From NCBI RefSeq assembly GCF_025698545.1, contig NC_068575.1, positions 60,397,980-60,461,979 of the forward strand: a stretch of DNA of 64,000 bases. Direction: 5' to 3'. A model generated the notes under the pieces. The model was not told the origin of the DNA. It did not search any database and saw only the letters and a program-made list of their open reading frames with translations. The translations under genes and the position numbers were made by a program. Shown here in pieces: positions 13,038-25,309 of this stretch. Within the stretch, counting starts at the first letter, position 1, and the number at the start of each line of letters is the position of its first letter. The stretch comes from Gossypium raimondii. Its lineage: Eukaryota; Streptophyta; Magnoliopsida; Malvales; Malvaceae.

Positions 13038-14991
13038 ATGGGGTGGGCTATAGCACTCCATGGAGGCGCCGGTGACATCCCACATTCTCTGCCACCAGAC
13101 CGCCGCCTCCCTCGTGAAGCTGGTCTCCGCCACTGCCTTGACGTTGGCATCGCCGCTCTCAAAGCCCATAAGCACCCTTTGGATGTTGTTGAACTTGTGG
13201 TATTTGCTTATGTTACTGTATTAAACTTTTCTCTTTTTCGCTTTACTTCTGTATTCTTTGAGTGCTTCTACGATCTGGGTTCATGCCAAATAACTACAGC
13301 TTCACTTGTTTCTTTCTCATATATAATTGGTGACAATGGAGTCCCCAAAATGATCAAATGGTTGGTGTTTAGATTATAAGTAAATATGGGGGCATTTTTA
13401 ATTGTAAAACTCTGCAACTCTGATACAAAGATGTACATATAAGTAAATGTAAAATGATGTTATTTTGATAACAGTGTTAGTGATGCATGAAAACCGAATA
13501 AATCTAAATTTCATATTGTTTTTTTATTTATCCCTTTGTTAATATTGGGCACATGTATATATATAGGTTCGTGAACTGGAAAACTACCCACATTTCAATG
13601 CTGGGAAAGGATCAGTGTTAACTTCATCAGGCACGGTTGAGATGGAAGCTTCGATAATGGATGGAAAGAGCAAGAAATGTGGGGCTGTTTCAGGTCTCAG
13701 CACCGTTGTTAATGCCGTATCACTGGCAAGGTTAGTCATGGAGAAAACTCCTCATATATATCTGGGATTTCATGGTGCTGAGGCCTTTGCTAGGGAACAG
13801 GTAAGTCACATTTATCATGTTTGCTTTTAACTTTTTCGTTTTGACACTCTTTTATGGGTTATTTATTTTTGTATCAAATTGCTCAGGGTGTTGAGGCTGC
13901 TGACCCCAGCTATTTTATCACTCCAGAAAACATTGAAAGGCTTAAGCAGGCACAAGATGCTAACAGAGTTCAGGTATTTTCATTTTTGACAGCTTTGGTA
14001 TGCTTCAAGATATGCTTATCGGATATAGACCTGTGAAAAACTTCCATTAAATTTAATATGCTCATATGATGGTCATATTTAAACCCAAATAAATTAGGTC
14101 AAATTCCTGTTAGTTTACTCATCTTTGTAGCCTAGCTTCAATAGTGGATTCCTATCTTTTACGAAGTATTGTGTTTAGTATTCCTATCAAGTATGCTTTT
14201 GGATATGAATATAAAGATATTATCCTTTAGTGATCTTTCAAGTTATGTTAGTTTAATCTTTCTAGTTCAATTTTTCAAACTCGGGTTTGAATTTTGAAGT
14301 TTACATTATTGAATTTATGAACTAAAAAAAAAAAAACAAACATATAAATGATACTTTGATCATAAAAATATGAAGATATGAGCATATATATGCTAAAGAA
14401 AAGACTTTTTTTTTTAAAAAATCTACAGACTAGTGCTGAAAACATAGCACTAGTCAACACTTGAATTCTTTGGTTTTTAAGCCTTTTTAACTTTGTTTAA
14501 ATCTGCAGATTGATTACACCCAACCAGTTCAAAAAGAGGCGAAGGATGCTGCTGCTACAATTCCTAATGGCGATAGCCAAATTGGTACGGTTGGATGTGT
14601 GGCGGTGGACAGCGAAGGAAATCTGGCTTCGGCAACATCCACTGGTGGACTAGTGAACAAAATGGCGGGTCGAATTGGCGATTCTCCAATAATCGGTGCA
14701 GGGACTTACGCCAACCATCTCTGTGCAGTTTCAGCAACCGGAAAAGGCGAAGCCATGATCCGTGGCACTGTCGCAAGGGATGTCGCTGCTGTTATGGAGT
14801 TCAAAGGTCTTTCGCTCAAAGAAGCAGCGGCTTACGTTATAGACCAAGTTCCGCCGGGCAATGCTGGGTTGGTCGCTGTGTCATCGACTGGAGAAATCGC
14901 CACGGTGTTCAATACTACCGGAATGTTTCGTGCTTGTGCCAGTGAAGATGGATATTCAGAGGTTGCCATATGGGATTCTCCATTGAAGTAA
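13038..14991 (+). CDS. ASPGA1: Isoaspartyl peptidase / L-asparaginase (plant type)
   Basis: Ntn-hydrolase that releases ammonia from asparagine and hydrolyses isoaspartyl dipeptides, supplying nitrogen in sink tissue and clearing damaged peptides. Exons 13038-13199, 13567-13800, 13887-13973 and 14509-14991 join in frame to 321 residues, the usual family length. The start ATG gives [15 protein letters not shown], the family N-terminus. [10 protein letters not shown] and MEASIMDG are conserved substrate-site blocks. Autocleavage between Gly and Thr in [12 protein letters not shown] (Thr about 188) would free the catalytic Thr at the start of the beta subunit, and the GTVG site is intact. The sequence matches the K+-independent Arabidopsis ASPGA1 (from memory At5g08100) along its whole length. 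It lies 3.7 kb downstream of HRQ1 on the same strand, a pairing also recalled from Arabidopsis. No damage seen. Confidence 0.95.
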
Positions 14992-16350
14992 GCAATTAAT
15001 ATGCCTTTTAATTGTTTGCGTTTATGTCCGTTAGAAAAACTGGGAAATTGCTCTTAAACAACATTGATGAGTTCATGTAGTTTATAGACAAGATTCGGAC
15101 ATCATTTGGTTGCAAGTGTGCTAATATTTTTTAGGGTAAATTCCATAAATAGTCACTCATCTTTGGTGAATTTTCTCTTCTTTTTTTTTCACTAAATTAT
15201 AAAAAGTTACAATTTGGTCACTAATGTTATCGAATTATAACGTTTTGGTCACTCATCTGTTAATAGTAATTGAAAAATAAGGTGACATATTAACTCAATG
15301 ATTAATATTTAATTTGATCCTTGAACTATAATTAAAACATCCAATTTACAACGTTCAATTATAGTGCCAGATTTTGTGGGGTATTTTTGTCACGTAATCA
15401 TGTGTCTTGAAATGAAAACAATTGTAGTGATGATTAAATTAATAGTGGCCCAAATAACAAAATTTCCTTAATTTTGTAACTTTATTGAAAATAATTTTTT
15501 ATATATTTTAATTATTTTAATTTGTATGTAAATATAAAATCGATAATTAAACTGATCAAATTACCTACTCTTTATCCAAGGATAGTTAAAGGAAAAATAA
15601 TAAAAACATATTAAAAAAATCATATTTAGTAGAATTGCAAACTTTTATTGTCAGGGTTTTCGGTTTTTTACTAGTTATTTTCAATTGAACACTATCAATC
15701 AGTCAGTCAAACCATAATGGATGCAATCAACAAGCCTTGTAAAAAGTTAGTATTGACCTCGGTCGCATACAGATGGGTTACAAGTTTAAATTTGGAGAAA
15801 TGCACTTGTTTTGGTACTAATCCGATAAGAATTAATGTGAGTCGAGGAAATCAAAATATACAACAGAAAAAAGAAATCTTTAGACTTTGAACGTCTACCG
15901 AACCTTAGCTTCACATTAATAATAAGGAATTGTCTACATCCTTCAGCCGGAACTTAAAGACTGCTTCACGTTTACAGGGAATGATTCAGCTTACAATAAA
16001 TATATATATGTAGTCCAAATGATCAAACAGATTATTACAATAATTTGTAAAAAAAGAAAAAAAAATTCTGAAGTTTCTTTTTCTTGCTTGAGGGGATCAA
16101 CAAAACCCCATCAACCAAAAATGAATTTCCCACAAATCTTTCACCTTTTTCAAACTTTCTTGTGCATAAGAAAATCATTCCTTTTCCTTCTCAAGATACT
16201 ATGATGAACCAAAAAAAAAAACTAACAAAAAAGATATGTCAAATCTCCTAACAATGTCAAAAAAGAATTTCCGCGATCGGCCTTTTCATGGGTTTATATC
16301 ATTGGAGGTCGAGCAATTGGAACCAAAAATAGAGCACAGAGCACATTTGT
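14992..16350. other. Convergent intergenic region, ASPGA1 to GAUT11
   Basis: Holds the two 3' UTRs. Around 15135-15290 there is a stretch with repeated 'GGTCACT' phrases, which resembles one arm of the inverted-repeat elements described elsewhere in this window; I could not find a convincing partner arm. The rest is AT-rich with nothing further seen. Confidence 0.5.
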
Positions 16351-19300
16351 CTAACTTGTGACACATTCTTGGAGATATGGGTGGCTAAGATTTATGTACC
16401 TTTCCCATAGAGGCTTATACCTTCCGATGGCTAGTTTTAGCCATGGCTTCATGTTTCCATTGAAGTGAATGACTGCTGCACTCTCGATCAGGCGGTTGTC
16501 GATGTTAAGATCGTAACCTAAACCTAACACATGCCATCTCCGATCAAGTGGTTCTGTCAGCCCGTAGAAAGCTAAAAGGCCAACAGGAAGAGTTCCAAGT
16601 TTCCAAAGTGTCTTATCAGAGTTTTGCTCCTGCCAGTAATGGTATCTTGCAGTAACATTCGCTTTCCTCCAGGCAATTAGATCAAAAACATTCATGCCAA
16701 ATGCCCATCCACATGCTTGCGGATCGAATTTCGAGCTGATGATTGGATTTGAGAAATTCAGATACTTGTAGTAACGATGATATGCCTCGAGACAAGTCTC
16801 CACTGCCCCATTTACATTTCCATGCAAATCCAATGAGAAAAGCGGAGTTAGATCTTTCTGCACAACAACATCATCATCAAGGAATACTATCTTCTCAAGT
16901 TGCGGATAGATCTCTGGTATGTAAAACCGAAGGTGATTCAACAAGGAAATATATTTAGGGTTCCGCAATTTTGGCTCAACATCAGGATTTTCCCCGAAAT
17001 AATAGGTCCTTGAATCTACATCCAGTAGCTGCTTTAGGATGGGAGCATATGAAACATTCAACCATGAAAATTCCTCGATGTTCTGCACCTCTATCGTGGC
17101 CCCCTTGAAGTCATTGCTAAGGAACCAAGCTTGCATAGCACCATAGCTAACCCCATTAGTGATAATGTGGAAAACTATTTGTTTAGAATGATCAGCATTG
17201 GAAATTGTAGAATTAATGACAACTGAGGTAGCCAGAACATTGTCTGAAAATAAGCAAAAATGATAGAGATTGTTGTCCACGAGTCGAGGAGAGTTTCTCC
17301 GCTCGTTTGCAAGGTCTTGAAGGGGCAGCCTTTTAAGCCAATCAGCCGAAAGCTTGAGAATGAGGCAGTGAAGACTCTTAGGAAATGCCTCAGCTACCAA
17401 TTGTCCAAACACTGTACTCTGAACAGTTGCAGCATTGGCTCGCTCTTCAAGAGCTTGAATATGAGATTTCATCGTCACTATCGTAGTTGCAATGTCATAA
17501 TGAGCATCTTCTGCCTTGTATATTAGAGACGATAGGCGGCTAATTATTGGCTCTGCTTCCTCCAGTGTGATAGGCTTCCCTCTCATTGCAGCTTTTGAAA
17601 GCAAAAGCTGGCAACTACGAATCATTGAGCTTAGCTCCCACGCAAGGTGAAAGTTATTGTGCTCTTTTGCAATTACAACATAAGCTTTAGCAAGTGTCAT
17701 TTGTTCTGCCAACTGCCGAGACAATGATGTAGCACTCAATATCTCTTCAGTCAAGTTTAACTTCTCATGAACAACCCGCTCCATTCTTGAATCGTCCTCC
17801 TGGCAAAGCAAATGTCATTAACGAGTAACTCATGCATCAATCAGATCAAAAGATAAAATCAGTTAACCTTCAAATATTTAAAACTCATATTGATGGATGG
17901 AGATGAAAGATAAAATCAGACACATTGAAGACTACATAAAAGCATAACAGGTTGCACCCCAAAAGCACAATGAAAAAATAAAAGACACAGACATTCCATC
18001 TCGTTCTTCCTTTTGATCTTAAAAGAGAAATAGAGTCAATTTCAGGCACAAATTTATTTGCCATTACACCAAGTAATTATCATTTTCCATTTTCAGCTCT
18101 GTTCCTGAAATAGTATTCCTACCGATCAATCAAATGAAGATACAACCCAGGTACGCCTATTCATGAAAACCAGAACGAAAAAGCAACATAAGTTTTTCAA
18201 TTTGCAGGTAGTCTGACAGATTATGAAGACACTGGAAAACACAAGTTTCAGTATAAACTGTAGTATTAGCATTACTATGTTTGTTGCCAGCAAAATAACA
18301 CAAGTATTATGATGCTAGATAATTATTATATGGTTACAAACTCAAAAGATTTCTCTCCACTCAGGTTACAACATGAATCCTATTTTAAGTTATCATAGAA
18401 CTTTCATAAACCAAGGTTACAACATCCATGTGTCTATCATCTTATAAATTTTATAACAATACTAGATTTAAGTGAAAAAGCCTTATCATCATAAGATGAT
18501 TACTTTTTATATTGTTCCAACATTTATTTGTATATTTCCCTCCATAATACAAACATCTAATTATAATTTATTCAACATTGAAAGTATTTGACACAAAATA
18601 TTATCGCATCAAAGCTTTTACTTCCTTTTTTTTAATCAAAGATGAGGAATACAAGACAGTTTCTGAACTTTTGCAAGTTGCGAAAATGCGTTCACTATCG
18701 ACACTGGTAAAATCTGGTCTTAAACCTGAATAGCTCTAAATAAAGGTTGGTTAAGCAGCATATCATAATGTCATTTCGGAACAACAGTAATACTAAAAGT
18801 GGGAGGCTTATGCAAGTAACGGTAGTGACTCTGTCGCGCAGAAATATGATGGCGGCAAAGAGACAATACTGCAACTGACTAGGGAGGGTTATGCAAGCAG
18901 CAATACCTCATTTCGGATTACAGATTACAAGGACGGAAACACCAAGATGAAGCTTGAAAAATCAAGGTCATTTACTTCATCATTGGAGCTAAGGGTCACT
19001 ACCTCATTTCGGATTACAGATTACAAGGACGGAAACACCAAGGTGAAGCTTGAAAAATCAAGGTCATTTACTTCATCAGTGGAGCTAAGGGTCACTGAGA
19101 GCATTGCTCCTACAAGCAATGCAGAAGGGCTTTAGGCTGGTTTCCTAGTGACACTTGGTTTAGGTTTTAGTTTCATTTCGAGACGTGAATTGATTTATGG
19201 GTTTTAACAGATTAGATCATCCATTATTATTGGGATTGTGCTATCCATTATATATATACATACATAACTGAGAGTACAGCTAAAGTAACACTAAAATAAA

Positions 19301-19654
19301 GAATTTCATATTCATCCTTATGCTTTAAATCCTATAACCAAGAATTGAATAATACAATAACAATATAAACCCACATAAACAGAACCAGATAAATAAACAA
19401 AAACATATAATTAAAAGATCAAAATTAAAACAAACCAGATAAATAGAAAACATATAATAAAATATCAAAATTAGACAGATATGTGTTGTTTATGTTCTTA
19501 CATGAACAGGATGTTCGACCCGATCTTCATTATGATTATGATGAACTACAAATAAAACCAATACAGCAACAACAAACAGCCCAAGCAACGCACAGATCCA
19601 ATGCGAAAACCTCCTTCGGACCGGGCGCCGGTAATCGGTGGCCCGCCGCCGCAT
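16351..19654 (-). CDS. GAUT11: Galacturonosyltransferase 11-like (GT8, pectin synthesis)
   Basis: Golgi type II membrane glycosyltransferase that adds galacturonic acid from UDP-GalA in homogalacturonan (pectin) synthesis. Two coding exons: 19654-19502 (51 codons) and 17799-16351, joined in phase 0 to give 533 residues, as expected for GAUT11. Exon 1 has a basic N-terminus (MRRRATDYRRPVRRR) and one membrane segment at residues 19-37. Exon 2 has the helical GAUT stem (TEEILSATSLSRQLAEQMTL), then the GT8 domain with the metal/UDP-binding FLDDDVVVQKDL (Asp about 359-361), the CGWAFGMN block, and HFNGNMKPW near the C-terminus. An in-frame upstream ATG (19696) is less likely because MRRR is the family start. 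The intron (17800-19501) contains a 96-bp tandem duplication on the other strand. The sequence is much closer to GAUT11 than GAUT10 by recalled signature stretches. Confidence 0.94.
18795..19135 (+). other. Open frame inside GAUT11 intron, antisense, unknown
   Basis: A stop-free stretch on the strand opposite to GAUT11, ending at a TAG (19133-19135). It reads as a plausible, non-repetitive, charged protein tail: YASNGSDSVAQKYDGG, then two copies of a 32-residue unit containing FRITDYKDGNTK and LEKSRSFTSS, then a short tail. I do not recognise it. It may be a captured exon or gene relic dropped into the intron; it may also be noncoding. Confidence 0.35.
18905..19096. repeat. 96-bp tandem duplication in GAUT11 intron
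   Basis: Two adjacent 96-bp copies, 18905-19000 and 19001-19096, differ by only about two substitutions. The unit is a multiple of three and keeps the open frame on the + strand. Confidence 0.93.
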
Positions 19655-19757
19655 CTTATAAACCAAATACCCTCCACAATTTGACCACCAAATCAAGGTT
19701 TTCTCAAATACCCTTTTTCTTCAGATTCGATCATAAAAAACAATTTCAAAGAAAAAA

Positions 19758-19765
19758 ATTATATA
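19758..19765 (-). promoter_or_regulatory. TATA box candidate of GAUT11
   Basis: On the minus strand TATATAAT lies about 104 bases upstream of the GAUT11 ATG. This is a sensible distance for a short 5' UTR. It is read from sequence only. Confidence 0.45.
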
Positions 19766-22229
19766 CAACCACTCCACTCTTCTTTTCCCACTCTATCTAG
19801 CAATAAAAAGAAACAAAAACAACACTGTTAGGATTGTTTTTAGATGCGAATCAAAGGCCTATATGAATAAGAACTGACAGTAATGGGATCTTGGTTTTCT
19901 TTGTTCTGCATGAACAGTTAAAGAATACAAAGGGTAAAGATTTTAACCAGAGAAGAAGGGTTTGTTTTTTGCCCTTTTTTTCTATTATTTTCGAGTTTTT
20001 TGGTTTAATATTTTGGTTTATAGATGTAAAGAGAGGGAAACGACAAGGAAAAGAGAAGGGGAAAGGGAACAAGCACATGAGACCATGTGATAAGCTTACG
20101 TTTTTTTTTCTTTTAAAAATCCAAATAATCCATATATTTATCATAAAAAAATAATTTATATATTTAATCATATTTATACTAGATATTAAAAGTTTAAATT
20201 ATTATTTAATAATATATTTATTTTATTTTATTTATAAAACTTAAGTTTAATGTAATTTACTTTTAATTTATCAATTAGATCTATTTTATCCTTATTTTTT
20301 AAAAATCAATCTTTAAACTTGAAATCTAATATTCGTGATATTTTAAAACTATGTCACATCATCGTTTAATGAAATTTAAGGTCAAGAATTGAAATAAACC
20401 TAATTATAAAATTTAAGTATAAAATAAATTTTATATAAATTTACATTAAAAAAAGTACACCGTCATTTACATATTTTACATGTATACTAACCCATTTACA
20501 TATTTTATATAAATTTTAATTTATATTTCATAAATATTAATATATTTATGTTATATTCTTCTTCTTCTTCTTTTGCCTGAGATAATAATGAATGCCCATA
20601 TATACTCACAATTTTTTTAAAATTATTTGCCATTTATAAGCCAATGAAAAGGCAGGTGAAATTGGTATTGTATTTATATAATTTCATTTAACGTTTATTT
20701 ATGTAAATTCTGAAAAAAGAAATTGGACAGATTTTTATGTTGTATTTATTTATATTTGAATTTGCATTTATTGTTACTTTTACGTTTAAAACTATGTGCT
20801 CCAATTTGGCAATTATATTATTTTACCCCACAACAGACAAATCCAATCTATCATTTACAGAAAGTTTGGATTCTACTATTTCCGGGTTAATTATATATGG
20901 ACTATGGAGTAGAAATAAATTTAGTTTTTAATTTTATTTATTTTATTATTTTGGTCTAATTTTTTATGATCTTAAATTTTAATCAAATTACTTTATTTTG
21001 GATGAAAATTGACTACTCTATTTAAAAACATATTATTTCATTGTCAGTGGGGATTTAAAAATTATAAACTTTTTAAATGAATTTTAAAATATTTTAATTT
21101 TTTTTGCCTTTTATGAAGTACACATTAACTTCTATACAACTTGACATGTCAGTTTCGTTGAAGTGAATTTTGAATTTAAAATATTTAATTTGAATAGATT
21201 TTAAATTTTGAGAATTAAATAATCTAAAAAGTGACTAAAATAATAAAAAGGACAAACATTAAAAATTAAATTTATTATTATGCCATTATATATAGTAATA
21301 ACCTTTTTGCATGGTAATCGTTAAATGGGTCGGATCATAATTCCAGCATTAAAAAAACACTATGTCAAAAATCATAAATAGCACGGCCATGGGCCATTTG
21401 ATAAAGACAGTACAATAAAATTATGGCAATTTAATAATTAAAGGAACAGAATCAAAAACAATTAAAAAGAACAAAATATAAGTTATATTATTCTTAAAAT
21501 ATTTATTACTGAATAAATAGGGGTTATCATATTTGCAGTCATTTGATATTTGGCAAGATTTCGTATTTATATATTTAGTACTTATATTTTAATTTGATCA
21601 TTTTAATTTTTATATTTTAAATTTTAAAATTTCAGTCCTGAATAATTGATAATTATTAAATTCATTAAGTTAATTTTATCATTTTCAAATTTTGATATAA
21701 ATATATTATCGCATATGTAATGCTATGTCAGTTTATTATTTCTATATATTACTCATACAAAATTAATTAGTAGATTTAATGACGATTGTTTATGTTAAGA
21801 TTAAAATTTTGAAATTAAAAAATATAGCGACTAAATATATAATTTTATGCATAATACAAAATTAATGGCATAATTTAATCGAACAGATTTAATTGCTACA
21901 ATTTGGTCTAGACATTTGATATTTTATGTTTATTGCTTATACATTTTCTAATATAATTTGTAGTATGATTTAGCATATTTTTGTTTCCTTTTAATAATAT
22001 TCTTTAATATGTTTAAAATTGAAATGGTAGGTGGCCTAGTTGTTCTTTATTTTTTTTCAATTTATTTTATCTTTGCATTATTTTTTAGAAACTTTTAATT
22101 AAATACTAATATGCAACTTAATAATTTTTTTTTAAATGCTAAAATTAATCAAGCTACATGCATGGTGGTGAGTAATAATTAAATTTTAAAAAAAAAAGAC
22201 AATGACAAAATTGACACGTTTGAATTAAT
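19766..22229. other. AT-rich intergenic region, GAUT11 promoter to USP 3' end
   Basis: The left end is GAUT11 upstream DNA. The rest is very AT-rich with scattered short phrases typical of decayed inverted-repeat elements. A short CTT microsatellite lies near 20556-20574. Open frames here are short and lack coding character. No gene is supported. Confidence 0.5.
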
Positions 22230-23307
22230 TCAAGCCAAAAGCCAGAAATTCTTGTGAAGCTTCGTGGTAATCAAGTAGCCACCAAGCTGGTTGCTCTTCC
22301 TCCTCACGGCCATCGTCTTGCACGACGAAGGAGCGTTTTCAATGCAGTAATCAACAACTCCGCCGCCACTGCCTCTTCTCTTTCCATACCATCTCCTTAA
22401 TAAACGCCAAATCACGCATCTCTTCCTTTGCCCTAACACCAAAATGGACACTTTTCGTTGCTTTGCTGCCTCCACAATTACTGGACCCTTCTCCTTTCCT
22501 TCAACCTTCGCCACCTCAACTTCAACCTGCACACAAATGTGTACATGCGCATATCCATTACTTCCTAATGTAAACTTGGCTTAAAAAATTAGGGATAATA
22601 ATTTAGTAAATTTTTTAAAATTTTTTTGAACCAAACTAATTATCAGATCAATCAAGATACCTCAACCTGTTCTTTCTTTTACGTTTTTACCCTTAAAAGT
22701 GAAGTGAAATTAAAGTACTTACCCCTGGCTTGTTCATCTGACAAATATTTTTCATGGAGTGAAGCAATTCATGTGCCCTTGCATTACGTTTCTTATTAGA
22801 CCACTCTGCATAATATCAAAATGAACTCGTAAATTATTTGAAATCCAATACCAACAAACTTAGAAATAAATCAATCAACAAAACTCTAAAATGAAGTAAC
22901 GAATATGCACAGAGAGATCAGTTTATTCAAAGAAACTAATCATTTTAGAGTTAAAAGTATCATTTATATATATGTAAACATAATATTTAGGAAAAACCTC
23001 TTCTTCTGGGCTTGGCTACATGAAGAAGAACAATGGAATCATGATCTTGAATAGCGTAAGATAATGCCCACTCAAGCGCTGCCTTAGATTCCAGGCTCGA
23101 ATCAACCACCACCATAACCTTATTCCCGCGTTCATTGTAGATAAGATTATCAGTATCGCCGCCGTCACCTAAGAACTCCGCTGCTTGCTGATCGTTTTCG
23201 AAGCAATTCGCGGCTGATTTCCGCCGGAGAGACGGTGAGTGGACGCGAACTCGAGGCAGGGATCGGCCGAGGCTCAATTTTGGTGACCCAGAATGTGATC
23301 GACCCAT
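22230..23307 (-). CDS. Universal stress protein (USP)-like protein
   Basis: Member of the USP / adenine-nucleotide alpha-hydrolase-like superfamily; the plant members are small soluble proteins linked to stress, with poorly defined biochemistry. Exons 23307-22998, 22805-22723 and 22526-22230 join in frame (phases 1 and 0) to 229 residues. The N-terminus is a basic, Ser/Pro-rich tail (SPKLSLGRSLPRVRVHSPSL). The USP fold starts with NKVMVVVDSSLESKAALEWA, followed by DSIVLLHVAKPRRR and VSILVLGQRKRCVIWRLLRRW. The usual G-2X-G-9X-G-(S/T) nucleotide loop is not evident after LVLGQ, so ATP binding may be lost. The start is the first ATG that opens the conserved frame. Family assignment is firm; function is not. 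Confidence 0.85.
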
Positions 23308-24422
23308 GGTTTTTCACTTTTTTGAGTGGAAATTTAGGTGGGAAAATTGGTATATGTAAGGGCTGCCGACAAGTGGATATATGATTATAATGTGATAGTC
23401 CTCGGCACTTGCGTTGACTTTGCAACCGAATCCCCGTTACTCATTTTCTTGTTTGTTTCTTTCGTTTTCTTCGTGGTGGGGCATTTTTCCGGACGTGCCT
23501 GCCATCAAGATTTATGGTTATTAGTTGCAAGTCGGACAGGTTATATAAAATCCCTGACTTTATGTTAAAAATCAATCATATATCAATTTCATTAGAAAAA
23601 TTATAAAAATTTATCTCCATATTTAAAAATAAATTATATTATTCTAAAATATTTTATTTAAAAATAAATTGATTTGATATTTATACTATTATTTACCTTA
23701 TGTTTAGATTGAACAAAATAAAAAATAAATAAATAAAAGAAAGCAATACCATTTCCTTATTTGGTAACATTCTTTTGTTTAAGTAAGAGGGTTTGAATAT
23801 ATTTATTTTCCTTGAATTACTTAATTTTTAATTATCCTGAAAAAAGCTAGTGAAAAAAATGATATTTCATATAAAATATCGATTTTATCTTATTAACCCT
23901 TTACGTAAATTATTTTATAAAAAGAGTATAATTGAGAATATATTATAAAAACCATTTCCTTAACTTTCTCCAATTTAACCAAATAAAATAATAAAAATCC
24001 TTCACTTTCCTTTTCTTTATTAAATTCCTTTTCTTTATTAAACGAAATAAACATATATTGTTTCTTTTCCTTTACAATTATTTATTTACATAGTGTTAAA
24101 CTCGTGGTCACAAATTAATTGAATATCAATTTAATTAAAATATATATAAAAATACTTTTTGTATTTAAAATAAACTATATTATTTTAAATTATTTTAACC
24201 TTTTAATTTTTTAAATTAATAAATAATTTACCATGCAATTTGCATTAATAAAATTTTAACTTTATAGTTAATTGACATTTTTTTGTTTGTAACAAGTTCT
24301 TTCTCACTATATATAACTGGGGAAGAGGAATAAAATTGAACCTAAATTTTCATGCCTACACTATAATAATAAAATAAAAAAAAGAAACTCAACATACATA
24401 ACTATGGTACCAGCAAATATTA

Positions 24423-24777
24423 GGGCCCGCCCGAAATATGGGAGGGTTTGGGTAAAAATATAGGCCCGAAATATGGGTTTGGGCAAAAAAATGAGGCCCG
24501 TTTAAAAAACGGGCCGGGCCTCGGGCACGACTTTTTTGGCCCAGGCCCGGCCCGGCCCGAATATATAATAAAAAATATTTTTTTATATTTTTAAAAAATT
24601 GGTGTTTATTTTTTAAAAAAGGGCCGGGCCGGGCCGGACTCGGCTCGGGCCTAAGAATTTTTTCCCGAGCTGAGCCTAGACAAAATTTCAGGCCTATATT
24701 TTGGGTCGGGCCGGGCCCGAACCTAGTATGCGGGCCAAAAAATTTTTTATGGGCCCGGCCCGGTCCATGAACACCTC
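24423..24777. mobile_element. GC-rich dispersed repeat of the 'GGGCCGGGCC' type
   Basis: 355 bp, strikingly GC-rich against AT-rich flanks, dense in GGGCC/GGCCC that can fold back on itself, and ending in GAACACCTC. It is flanked by TATTA on both sides (24418-24422 and 24778-24782), consistent with a 5-bp target duplication. A diverged relative ends at 45024 with the same GAACACCTC. It has no coding capacity, so it would be a non-autonomous element. The class is uncertain. Confidence 0.7.
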
Positions 24778-25309
24778 TATTACACTCCAGAAAAAGTTTA
24801 TTTTACTCTAAATGTCATAACTTGAAACACTTTTAACAATTTATTACTTTTTGTTTCTAGTTGCATCCAAAACCAGTTTCTAAAAACTTCTGTTTGATAA
24901 TTTTTACAATTTGAATTATTTTATTTAGTAAAATTTTCAATTTTTTGGGGTTGAAAGTAAGCCAAAATATGAAATTTTATTAAAATTTTCTTTGAGAGAT
25001 AAGAATTTAACTAATAATTTTATTTACTATTTTTAGTGCTTTGTTCTTGGATGAAATGTACCTATTTGATTTGTAATTGGGTGGTAAGTTAAAAGAATAT
25101 TTAAATAATCATTAGATTATTGCACAGTTATAATGTGAGTAAAAATATAATTATATAATAAATATATTTATAAAAAATAAATAAATGAAATTTTGATTGA
25201 GCTCATAAAATGTCTAAAATTGTAATGTTTTAGGCTCAAATTTATTTCTCTTATATAAAAGAGTTAGAAGAAATAAAATACATTCAAAATATTATATTTG
25301 GATAAACTA

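Noticed and set aside
15135-15500. Complete inverted-repeat element downstream of ASPGA1
   Set aside because: The left part resembles the other inverted-repeat arms, but I could not find a matching second arm.
19851-20171. Overlapping 100-residue frames on both strands near the GAUT11 promoter
   Set aside because: Low-complexity Phe/Lys-rich translations of AT-rich DNA, with no motif; an effect of composition.
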